From: Marivita sp. S6314
GTDB lineage: Bacteria; Pseudomonadota; Alphaproteobacteria; Rhodobacterales; Rhodobacteraceae
Assembly (NCBI RefSeq): GCF_023015985.1
Contig: NZ_JALKAO010000002.1
Coordinates: forward strand, 124,001-188,000
Length of the DNA stretch: 64,000 nt
Reading direction: 5' to 3'
The position numbers and the translations under genes were made by a program. The notes under the pieces were generated by a model. The model was not told the origin of the DNA. It ran no database searches and saw nothing but the letters and a program-made list of their open reading frames with translations. Shown here piece by piece: positions 47,381 through 54,640 of the stretch (its first letter is position 1; every line of letters begins with the position of its first letter).

Positions 47381-49015
47381 TCAGTGATCGCCCAGAATTC
47401 CGGTTTTGACACCGTAATCCACTGCCAGCGCGTAGTCGGGATCGTCGTCGTTTTCGACAACAAGGTGGCCCGCCTTGGACAGCAGTTTGTGGCAATCGCG
47501 GCTCAGGTGGCGGAGCTGGAGTTGTTTGCCAGCGGCTTCGTATTTGCCGGCCACGGCCTCGATCGCTTGAAGCGCCGATTGGTCCACGACGCGGCTTTGC
47601 GCGAAATCGGCGATCACGAGGTCGGGATCACCCGCCACGTCAAAGAGTTCGGTAAATCCATCAGATGAGCCAAAGAACAGAGGCCCCTGAATTTCGTAGA
47701 CTTTTGCGCCTGTTTCCGTCCGGCTTTCGCGGGTGATAGCGTGGATGCGGCGGGCGTTGTTCCAGGCATAGGCCAGCGCCGAGACGATCACGCCGACAAC
47801 CACCGCCACGGCGAGGTCTTCGAGCACGGTCACAACGGTGACGAGCAGGATCACGAAAGCGTCGGTCAGCGGCACTTTGCGCAGGATGGTGAGCGAGTTC
47901 CACGCAAACGTGCCGATCACCACCATGAACATCACGCCAACCAGCGCGGCGAGCGGGATCAGTTCGATCAGGGGTGCCGCAAACATGATGAAGATGAGCA
48001 GAAACAGCGCGGCGGCAATGCCTGCAACGCGGGTGCGCCCGCCCGATTTCACGTTGATCATCGACTGTCCGATCATCGCACAGCCCCCCATGCCGCCGAA
48101 AAAGCCGGTCACGGTGTTGGCGATGCCCTGGGCGATACATTCCTGAGACGCGCCGCCCCGTTCGCCGGTAATCTCACCCACAAGGTTCAGGGTCAGCAGG
48201 GATTCGATGAGGCCGATGGCGGCCAAGATCACCGCGTAGGGCAGGATGATCTGGAACGTCTCCCATGTGAGCGGGACAGTGGGGATGTGGAAGCTCGGCA
48301 AGCCGCCCTGGATGGAGGCCAGGTCGCCGACGCGTGGCACGTCGAGGTTGAAGCCGATCACCAATGCCGCGACAACCGCGATCCCGACAAGCGGCGCAGG
48401 GACGACACGGCTGATGCGGGGCATGACCCAGATGATCGCCATTGTGAGCACCGTGAGGCCCAGCATCAGGTAAAGCGGCATGCCCGACAGCCATTCGCCG
48501 CCACCAACGCCGTGGCCGGTGTTTTCCATTGTCCCAGGCACTTTGAATTGGCCCAGCTGGGCGAGGAAAATCACGATCGCCAGACCGTTCACAAAGCCCA
48601 GCATCACCGGGTGCGGCACAAGGCGAATGAACTTGCCCCATCGCAGCGCACCCGCGGTGATTTGCAGGATGCCCATCAGCACCACCGTGGCAAAGAGGTA
48701 TTCGACCCCGTGCTGGGCAACGAGAGCCACCATGACAACCGCCAGCGCCCCGGTCGCGCCCGAGATCATGCCGGGGCGGCCACCGATCAGCGCGGTGATC
48801 AGGCCGACGAGGAAGGCAGCATACAGCCCCACCAACGGGTGCACACCGGCGACGAAGGCAAAGGCCACCGCCTCGGGCACCAGCGCAAGCGCGACGGTCA
48901 GACCGGACAGCAGTTCGATGCGGATACGTGCCGGGGTCAGGCGCTCTTTGGGCATCAGGCTGAGGTCAGGAATGGCAAGACGGTTGGCAAAGGAGGCCAG
49001 CAAACCTTTGGGCAT
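47381..49015 (-). CDS. SulP family anion transporter with STAS domain
   Basis: The 544-residue protein has about ten to twelve membrane segments with the SulP signature ([33 protein letters not shown]) and a conserved [21 protein letters not shown] segment, then a cytosolic STAS domain ([22 protein letters not shown] ... [21 protein letters not shown]). It probably exchanges or symports sulfate, bicarbonate or an organic anion; the substrate cannot be told. It is divergent from the MTA phosphorylase gene, with two short palindromes in the 161-base gap. Confidence 0.92.
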   Translation of the reverse strand: MPKGLLASFANRLAIPDLSLMPKERLTPARIRIELLSGLTVALALVPEAVAFAFVAGVHPLVGLYAAFLVGLITALIGGRPGMISGATGALAVVMVALVAQHGVEYLFATVVLMGILQITAGALRWGKFIRLVPHPVMLGFVNGLAIVIFLAQLGQFKVPGTMENTGHGVGGGEWLSGMPLYLMLGLTVLTMAIIWVMPRISRVVPAPLVGIAVVAALVIGFNLDVPRVGDLASIQGGLPSFHIPTVPLTWETFQIILPYAVILAAIGLIESLLTLNLVGEITGERGGASQECIAQGIANTVTGFFGGMGGCAMIGQSMINVKSGGRTRVAGIAAALFLLIFIMFAAPLIELIPLAALVGVMFMVVIGTFAWNSLTILRKVPLTDAFVILLVTVVTVLEDLAVAVVVGVIVSALAYAWNNARRIHAITRESRTETGAKVYEIQGPLFFGSSDGFTELFDVAGDPDLVIADFAQSRVVDQSALQAIEAVAGKYEAAGKQLQLRHLSRDCHKLLSKAGHLVVENDDDPDYALAVDYGVKTGILGDH

Positions 49016-49064
49016 ACGCTCTCTCGGGGGCTTTGGGATCAGAGGGGTCGGATAATCGGTTCGC

Positions 49065-49117
49065 GGTCAAATGACCATTGCCCCATTTGCGCAACCGACA
49101 TGCGTTGCCTGCATGTC
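49065..49117. promoter_or_regulatory. Two palindromes in the sulP-type / mtnP divergent region
   Basis: GGTCA-AA-TGACC lies at 49065-49076. GACATGC and GCATGTC form a perfect 7-bp inverted repeat with a seven-base spacer at 49097-49117. They are between two divergent start codons (49015 and 49177) and could be operators. Confidence 0.4.
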
Positions 49118-49176
49118 ACGGTTGATGTGGGGCGGGCGCACTGCAAAACTGGCGTCACCTTTGGGAAGGGCAGGAT

Positions 49177-50064
49177 ATGGTTCAGCGCAAACTTGGGGTG
49201 ATCGGGGGGTCCGGTCTGTATTCCGTCGCTGGGTTGGCGGACGCGGAGTGGATCACGGTCGACACGCCTTGGGGGGCACCGTCGGACGCGCTGTTTTGTG
49301 GGCGGCTGGACGGCTTGGAGGTGGTGTTCCTGCCCCGGCACGGGCGCGGCCACGTGCACAGCCCGTCCGATGTGCCCTACCGCGCGAATGTCGATGCTTT
49401 GAAGCGGCTGGGGGTGACGGATGTGGTGAGTGTCAGCGCCTGCGGGTCGTTTCGGGACGACATGGCACCGGGGGATTTTGTGATCGTGGATCAGTTCATC
49501 GACCGCACGGTGGCGCGGGACAAGAGCTTTTTCGGCACCGGCTGCGTGGCGCATGTGTCGATGGCGCATCCGGTCTGTGGTGGATTGGGGGCAATCTGTG
49601 CCACAGCAGCGCGGGGCGCGAGGGTGACTGTCCACGACGGCGGGACCTATCTGGCGATGGAGGGGCCACAGTTTTCGACCATGGCGGAATCGCAATTTTA
49701 TCGTGACCAGTGGGGATGCGCGGTGATCGGCATGACCAATATGCCCGAAGCCAAGCTCGCCCGGGAGGCCGAGCTGTGCTACGCGAGTGTGGCGATGGTG
49801 ACGGATTACGATTGTTGGCATCCGCGCCACGACGCCGTGCAGGTGACTGATATCATTCGAGTTTTACACGGAAACGCCGAAAAGGCCCGGGCGATGATCG
49901 CGGCGCTTCCGGCGCTGTTGGGGACGGAGCACGCGCCCTGCCCGCACGGCTGTGACACCGCGCTGGAACATGCGCTGATCACCGCCCCCGAGGCCCGCGA
50001 CCCAAGGATGCTCAAAAAGCTGGACGCGGTGGCGGGGCGCGTGCTTTCTGGGACGGCTGACTGA
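49177..50064 (+). CDS. mtnP: S-methyl-5'-thioadenosine phosphorylase
   Basis: MtnP splits methylthioadenosine with phosphate into adenine and methylthioribose-1-phosphate. The 295-residue protein shows LGVIGGSGLYSVAGL, VVFLPRHGRGHVHSPSDVPYRANV, SVSACGSFRDDMAPGDFVIVDQFIDRT, YLAMEGPQFST and VIGMTNMPEAKLAREAELCY, all standard for the family. Adenine phosphoribosyltransferase two genes downstream would salvage the adenine released, so this run works as an MTA/adenine recycling unit. Confidence 0.96.
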   Translation: MVQRKLGVIGGSGLYSVAGLADAEWITVDTPWGAPSDALFCGRLDGLEVVFLPRHGRGHVHSPSDVPYRANVDALKRLGVTDVVSVSACGSFRDDMAPGDFVIVDQFIDRTVARDKSFFGTGCVAHVSMAHPVCGGLGAICATAARGARVTVHDGGTYLAMEGPQFSTMAESQFYRDQWGCAVIGMTNMPEAKLAREAELCYASVAMVTDYDCWHPRHDAVQVTDIIRVLHGNAEKARAMIAALPALLGTEHAPCPHGCDTALEHALITAPEARDPRMLKKLDAVAGRVLSGTAD

Positions 50065-50078
50065 CCGGAGACACCTTT

Positions 50079-50702
50079 ATGCCGTTTGACCTTTGGCTGA
50101 CCTTTGTGGCGGCATCAACCGCGTTGCTGTTGATCCCGGGACCCACCGTGCTGCTGGTGCTCTCCTACGCGCTGAGCCAGGGGCGACGGGTGGCCGTGGC
50201 GTCGGCCAGCGGCGTGGCGCTGGGGGATCTGATCGCGATGAGCCTGTCATTGGCGGGTCTGGGGGCGCTGGTGATGGCGTCGGCCATGTTGTTTACCGTT
50301 CTGAAATGGGTTGGGGCGGTGTATCTGGTGTGGCTTGGGATCAAGCTGATCCGGTCGGCCCCTGCCGCCGGTCTGCCGGATACCGCGCAGGCGTCCCATG
50401 CGCGCCACGTTTTTTCCCATGCGGCCCTGGTCACGGCGCTGAACCCGAAATCCATCGCGTTCTTTATTGCCTTCGTGCCGCAATTCATCACACCCGACGC
50501 GCCGCTTGGGCCGCAGTTTGCCATCCTGATCGCCACCTTTGTCGGTCTCGCCGCGCTTAATGCCTTTGCCTATGCGCTGGCCGCGGACCGGTTGCGGGGC
50601 TGGATCGGCAAGACCTCTGTCATCACCTGGCTGACCCGCGCAGGCGGGGCCACCCTGATTGCCATGGGCGCGCTGACCGCCATGGCGCGTCGCAGCACCT
50701 GA
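50079..50702 (+). CDS. LysE/RhtB family exporter
   Basis: The 207-residue protein has six predicted membrane segments and the N-terminal signature [41 protein letters not shown]. The family exports amino acids such as lysine, homoserine or threonine. It sits between mtnP and apt with gaps of 14 and 7 bases, so it is in the same operon. A link to purine or methionine salvage is possible but not shown. Confidence 0.92.
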   Translation: MPFDLWLTFVAASTALLLIPGPTVLLVLSYALSQGRRVAVASASGVALGDLIAMSLSLAGLGALVMASAMLFTVLKWVGAVYLVWLGIKLIRSAPAAGLPDTAQASHARHVFSHAALVTALNPKSIAFFIAFVPQFITPDAPLGPQFAILIATFVGLAALNAFAYALAADRLRGWIGKTSVITWLTRAGGATLIAMGALTAMARRST

Positions 50703-50709
50703 GGATTTT

Positions 50710-51249
50710 ATGACCCCGACCAAGACCGTCAAAGACTACATCCGCACCATTGTCGATTTTCCGCATGAAGGGATCATGTTCCGCGACGTGACCACGCTTT
50801 TCGCGGATCCGCGCGGGTTTCGCATGGCGATTGACCAGTTGCTGCACCCCTATGCCGGTGTGCGGTTCGACAAGGTGGTCGGACTGGAGGCGCGCGGGTT
50901 TATCCTTGGCGGCGCGATTGCGCACCAGTTGTCCGTGGGCTTCGTGCCGATCCGCAAGAAAGGCAAACTGCCCGGCGCGGTGATTTCGGAAGAATATTCA
51001 CTGGAATATGGCGAAGCCATCATGGAGGTGCATGACGACGCCATTCAGGCCGGTGAGAAGATCCTGCTGGTGGATGACCTTCTGGCGACGGGCGGCACCG
51101 CCGAGGCCGGTCTGAAACTGATCGAACGGCTGGGTGGCGAGACCATTGGCTGCGCGTTCGTGATCGACCTGCCGGAACTGGGCGGGCGCGCCAAGCTGGA
51201 AGCGATGGGCATGGATGTGCACGCGCTTTGCGCGTTTGAGGGGCTTTGA
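50710..51249 (+). CDS. apt: Adenine phosphoribosyltransferase
   Basis: Apt condenses adenine with PRPP to AMP. The 179-residue protein is the normal length and has the [19 protein letters not shown]-terminus, [17 protein letters not shown], and the PRPP loop [13 protein letters not shown] at 119-131. GAGG precedes the ATG. It ends the mtnP-lysE-apt run and would use adenine made by MtnP. Confidence 0.97.
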   Translation: MTPTKTVKDYIRTIVDFPHEGIMFRDVTTLFADPRGFRMAIDQLLHPYAGVRFDKVVGLEARGFILGGAIAHQLSVGFVPIRKKGKLPGAVISEEYSLEYGEAIMEVHDDAIQAGEKILLVDDLLATGGTAEAGLKLIERLGGETIGCAFVIDLPELGGRAKLEAMGMDVHALCAFEGL

Positions 51250-51597
51250 TCCTAATCAGGACGCCAAAACCAAACGCTGTGTAGCAATCGTCAGAGCATT
51301 TGGCCTTGGCGACTGAATGACCGTCTTGCTGGGCGGATCGGACCTTGAGCACAAGCTGCGCATTGACGACGCGCGCGGTGGCGATACGACCTTAGAGATG
51401 AGCGCTTAATGCTTGCCAAATCCGTGTGACCTCAAGGCATTGCGCTGACGACACCCAATCGCCGCCGCGTGGGGGCGCGTCGGCGATGCGCGGCGGCCTG
51501 CGGCCTTGAACCCGCGCATTTAAGGAAGAATTACGTGCGTTATGTTTGTGGGGGCGCACGCTGAGGCAGACCGCCCAACTGGCACCGTGTCGACGCG
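51250..51597. other. Intergenic region downstream of apt
   Basis: No gene is supported in these 348 bases. A 31-codon frame at 51317-51412 has no ribosome site. GCCGCCGCG (51461-51469) and CGCGGCGGC (51489-51497) form a perfect 9-bp stem with a 19-base loop, but no T-run follows, so it is at best a weak terminator for apt. Confidence 0.5.
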
Positions 51598-51888
51598 TCA
51601 GACGTTAAACGCGTCGGCCCAGTCCGGGTGTTTGCGGCGCTGTGCGTTCACAAACGGGCAGAGCGGAACGATCCTGAAGCCCTCGGCACGGGCGTCCGCG
51701 ACCATCCGTGTGACCAGCGCCACCCCGGCCCCGGTCCCGCGAAAGGCATCCGGGACACCCGTGTGATCCGCAATCCGCATCTTGGGGGATGCGATCGAAT
51801 AGGTCAGTTCCGCCTCTGCCCCGTCGAGTTGAATGACGTATCGGCCCTTGGCGCCGTCCTCTTCCCGGGTGATGTCGAACTCAGACAA
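51598..51888 (-). CDS. Small GNAT-like N-acetyltransferase (YjdJ/NATD1 type)
   Basis: The 96-residue protein is a short acetyltransferase-fold domain: [45 protein letters not shown], with the CoA-binding turn RGTGAG, and the ending [16 protein letters not shown] characteristic of this small family. Its start lies eight bases inside the end of scoB, so it is the last gene of the CoA-transferase operon. No acceptor is known. Confidence 0.87.
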   Translation of the reverse strand: MSEFDITREEDGAKGRYVIQLDGAEAELTYSIASPKMRIADHTGVPDAFRGTGAGVALVTRMVADARAEGFRIVPLCPFVNAQRRKHPDWADAFNV

Positions 51889-52507
51889 GTGTGGCCTGCG
51901 TCGCGGCGCGCAGTTCGTCTTCGGTCACGCCGTCTGCGGTCTCAACGATTTTCAAACCGCCGTCCACCACATCCAGCACACCCAGATTGGTGATGATCCG
52001 GTCCACCACGCCCTTGCCGGTCAGGGGCAGCGTGCATTCCTTGAGCACCTTGCTGTCGCCATGCTTGTTGGTGTGGTCCATCACAACCACCACGCGGCCC
52101 ACACCGGCGACAAGGTCCATTGCGCCGCCCATGCCTTTGACGAGCTTGCCGGGAATCATCCAGTTTGCCAGATCGCCGTTTTCCGCGACTTCCATCGCAC
52201 CGAGGATCGCCATGGCAATCTTGCCGCCGCGGATCATGCCAAAGCTGGTCGCGCTGTCGAAATACGAGGTCTGCGGCAATTCCGTGATGGTCTGCTTGCC
52301 CGCGTTGATCAGGTCCGGGTCTTCTTCACCTTCATAGGGAAACGGACCCATGCCCAACATGCCGTTTTCGGATTGAAGGGTCACCTCAACACCATCCGGA
52401 ATGTGGTTGGACACCAGCGTCGGAATCCCGATGCCGAGGTTCACATACCAACCGTCCTGCAGTTCCTGGGCGGCGCGTGCGGCCATTTGATTGCGGTCCC
52501 ATGCCAT
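51881..52507 (-). CDS. scoB: 3-oxoacid CoA-transferase subunit B
   Basis: The beta subunit carries the active-site glutamate of a class I CoA-transferase that moves CoA from succinyl- or acetyl-CoA to a 3-oxoacid such as acetoacetate. The 208-residue protein has [18 protein letters not shown], the catalytic [13 protein letters not shown], and [18 protein letters not shown] with [22 protein letters not shown]. It is separated from its partner subunit gene scoA by the LOV kinase gene, which is unusual. Confidence 0.95.
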   Translation of the reverse strand: MAWDRNQMAARAAQELQDGWYVNLGIGIPTLVSNHIPDGVEVTLQSENGMLGMGPFPYEGEEDPDLINAGKQTITELPQTSYFDSATSFGMIRGGKIAMAILGAMEVAENGDLANWMIPGKLVKGMGGAMDLVAGVGRVVVVMDHTNKHGDSKVLKECTLPLTGKGVVDRIITNLGVLDVVDGGLKIVETADGVTEDELRAATQATLV

Positions 52508-52552
52508 GATTGGTCGTCCCTTCGTTTGTCTTCAGCGCACAGATGTGCGGCG

Positions 52553-53623
52553 TTAATCTTTGATATCGGTAAAGCCGACGGGCACGTCGACCATAATCAC
52601 GGTTCCGGCAGCCCCGCGCGCCACGTTCAGCGTCGCGTCCAGACCGTCGAGAAGCGATGTCACCAGCAGTCCTCCGACAGATGTCTTGGAGGGATACGCG
52701 TGTTTTGATGGAATGCCCACACCGTCATCGGCAATCGTCATCCGCAGACCGCCCGCCGCCAGCCGGTTGACGCGCAGTTCGAGATAGCCCTGATCCAACC
52801 CGTCAAACGCATGCTGAAACGCGTTCGACACCAGTTCGAAGGTCATCAGCGCCACGCGGATCGCGGTTTCCAGGTTCACCTCAAGCGGTTCGACCAGAGA
52901 CACGAAGCGCACGCCGGGGCGGCCTTCGTTATGGGCGATGGTGTGCGAGATCCGCGACAGGAGCGACCCGAGGTCGATGCCGTCGCGATTCCACTGTTCA
53001 TCGGCAAGCTGCATTTCTTCGTAGACGAATTGCAGGCATTCCAGACGGCGCGGCAACACATCAAGGGCGCGCAGCAGCCGAACCCGGTCTTCTTCGGATT
53101 TGGGCATCGTGCGGTCGCGGTTGTCGACCAGCGAACTGACAATCAGGCCCAGATCCTTGCTGACCCGTGAACAGACCGAATCAAGATGCAGACGCGCAGC
53201 GTCATTGGCCTGATCCTGCTCTTCGTCGCGCAGCTCTTTCTGGATGCCGAGGAAATAGACCGGCTTGCCCTGCGCATCCAGAATCGGTGCCATCAGCAGG
53301 CGGTTCACAAACGGCTCACCATTGGCGCGGTAGTTCAGGATATCGACGCTTATGTCTTCCAGCGCCTCGATTGCGGAACGCATCCGGCGCACGGTGTCGG
53401 GGTCGGTATCCGGCCCCTGCAGGAACCGGCAATTGCGGCCGATGACCGAGGATCGCTGATAGCCGGTTGTGCGTTCGAACGCGTCGTTGATGTAGACGAT
53501 CGGGTTGTCGCGGGAGTTCGGGTTCGTGATGACCATAGAGACATCGAGTCGGGAAAACCCGGCCAGGGCCTGACTGTCGTCAAGCACAGATGTCAGCTTA
53601 CGCTTCTCCGCAACGCGTTCCAC
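52553..53623 (-). CDS. LOV-domain blue-light sensor kinase-like protein
   Basis: The 356-residue protein has an N-terminal LOV photosensor (about 20-130) with the flavin-adduct motif GRNCRFLQG, Cys65 being the photoactive cysteine, plus NYRANGEPFVNRLLMAPI and the flavin-contact Gln128. The HisKA_2-like helix reads CSRVSKDLGLIVSSL (151-165), where Ser152 stands at the usual phospho-histidine. An HATPase domain follows: N-box ELVSNAFQHAF (263-273), DDGVG (299-303), GGLLVTSLL. It lies 20 bases after scoA and 45 before scoB, so it is co-transcribed with both. No response regulator is next to it. Confidence 0.9.
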   Translation of the reverse strand: MERVAEKRKLTSVLDDSQALAGFSRLDVSMVITNPNSRDNPIVYINDAFERTTGYQRSSVIGRNCRFLQGPDTDPDTVRRMRSAIEALEDISVDILNYRANGEPFVNRLLMAPILDAQGKPVYFLGIQKELRDEEQDQANDAARLHLDSVCSRVSKDLGLIVSSLVDNRDRTMPKSEEDRVRLLRALDVLPRRLECLQFVYEEMQLADEQWNRDGIDLGSLLSRISHTIAHNEGRPGVRFVSLVEPLEVNLETAIRVALMTFELVSNAFQHAFDGLDQGYLELRVNRLAAGGLRMTIADDGVGIPSKHAYPSKTSVGGLLVTSLLDGLDATLNVARGAAGTVIMVDVPVGFTDIKD

Positions 53624-53643
53624 GGGTTCGATCTAAATCCTTG

Positions 53644-54354
53644 TTACGCCGCCGGACGCGGACGGGTGGTGCGCTGTTCAATGCGCTTTTCATGGTCACC
53701 CTGAATGATCCGGTGCACGTAGATACCCGGCAGATGAATGTGATCCGGGTCCAGTTCGCCCGGTTGCACGATCTCTTCGACCTCCATGATGCAGACCTTG
53801 CCGCACATCGCCGCCGGCGGATTGAAGTTGCGCGCGGTCTTGCGGAAAATCGCGTTGCCGGTTGTGTCGGCTTTCCAGGCTTTGACGATGGACAGGTCGG
53901 CAAAGATGCCTTCTTCCATGATGTAGGTTTCGCCGTTGAAGTCGCGGTGGTCCTTGCCTTCGGCAATCACCGTGCCAACACCGGTTTTGGTGTAAAAGCC
54001 CGGGATCCCGGCCCCACCGGCGCGCATGCGTTCGGCCAGCGTGCCTTGCGGATTGAATTCCAGCTCCAGCTCTCCGGACAGGTACTGACGCATGAATTCC
54101 GCGTTTTCCCCCACGTAAGAGCTGATCATCTTTTTGACCTGGCGGGTCTGCAACAGGATCCCGATGCCAAAATCGTCCACACCCGCGTTGTTGGAGGCAA
54201 AGGTCAGATCCTTAGCCCCACTGTCGCGGATGGCATTCAAAAGCAGTTCCGGAATGCCGCTGAGACCGAATCCGCCTGCTGCGATCAGCATCCCGTCCGT
54301 CAGGACCCCATCCAGTGCCTCGGCCGCCGATCCGTAGACCTTTTTCATCGACAT
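53644..54354 (-). CDS. scoA: 3-oxoacid CoA-transferase subunit A
   Basis: The alpha subunit binds CoA. The 236-residue protein starts MKKVYGSAAEALDGVL after removal of the first Met-Ser, and has LIAAGGFGLSGIPELLLNAIRDSG, the KDLTFASNNAGVDDFGIGILLQTRQVKKMISSYVGENAEF block split over two strands, and LAERMRAGGAGIPGFYTKTGVGT. It is the first gene of the operon scoA-LOV kinase-scoB-GNAT. The 286 bases upstream carry four GTCAAC elements. Confidence 0.95.
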   Translation of the reverse strand: MSMKKVYGSAAEALDGVLTDGMLIAAGGFGLSGIPELLLNAIRDSGAKDLTFASNNAGVDDFGIGILLQTRQVKKMISSYVGENAEFMRQYLSGELELEFNPQGTLAERMRAGGAGIPGFYTKTGVGTVIAEGKDHRDFNGETYIMEEGIFADLSIVKAWKADTTGNAIFRKTARNFNPPAAMCGKVCIMEVEEIVQPGELDPDHIHLPGIYVHRIIQGDHEKRIEQRTTRPRPAA

Positions 54355-54403
54355 TCCCCTTATCGTCCTAATCGCACTGCTTGTGGCGTGTCGGACCGAT
54401 TAA

Positions 54404-54490
54404 GTCAACGGCTGCGCGTGCGCTTCCCGCGACTGTCAACTTGTCACGACATTGAAAAGGTTGACACTTTCAGGCGGGTGATTGGTCAAC
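54404..54490. promoter_or_regulatory. Cluster of four GTCAAC elements upstream of scoA
   Basis: GTCAAC or its complement GTTGAC occurs at 54404-54409, 54435-54440, 54460-54465 (reverse) and 54485-54490. The last three start exactly 25 bases apart, and TGTCAAC/GTTGACA at 54434-54466 form a 7-bp inverted repeat. They lie 50-136 bases upstream of the scoA start and look like a multi-site operator. The rest of 54355-54640 holds an 8-bp hairpin (54544-54564) 77 bases past topA, without a T-run. Confidence 0.5.
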
Positions 54491-54640
54491 ATCTGCCTAT
54501 TAATTGTGCGTTTTATGTCTGAGGGGGCTGCGTTTGGGACGGTGACCCACCGCAGTGGTGGGTCGTGCAGCATGGCACGCGTGGCGTGATGGTTCGCGCG
54601 GCGTCCGGATGGGGCCGCGCGGTGCTGTGCGATTTGCCCG

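Noticed and set aside
51317-51412. Short frame after apt (31 codons)
   Set aside because: No ribosome site, no recognisable sequence and no neighbour on the same strand within reach.
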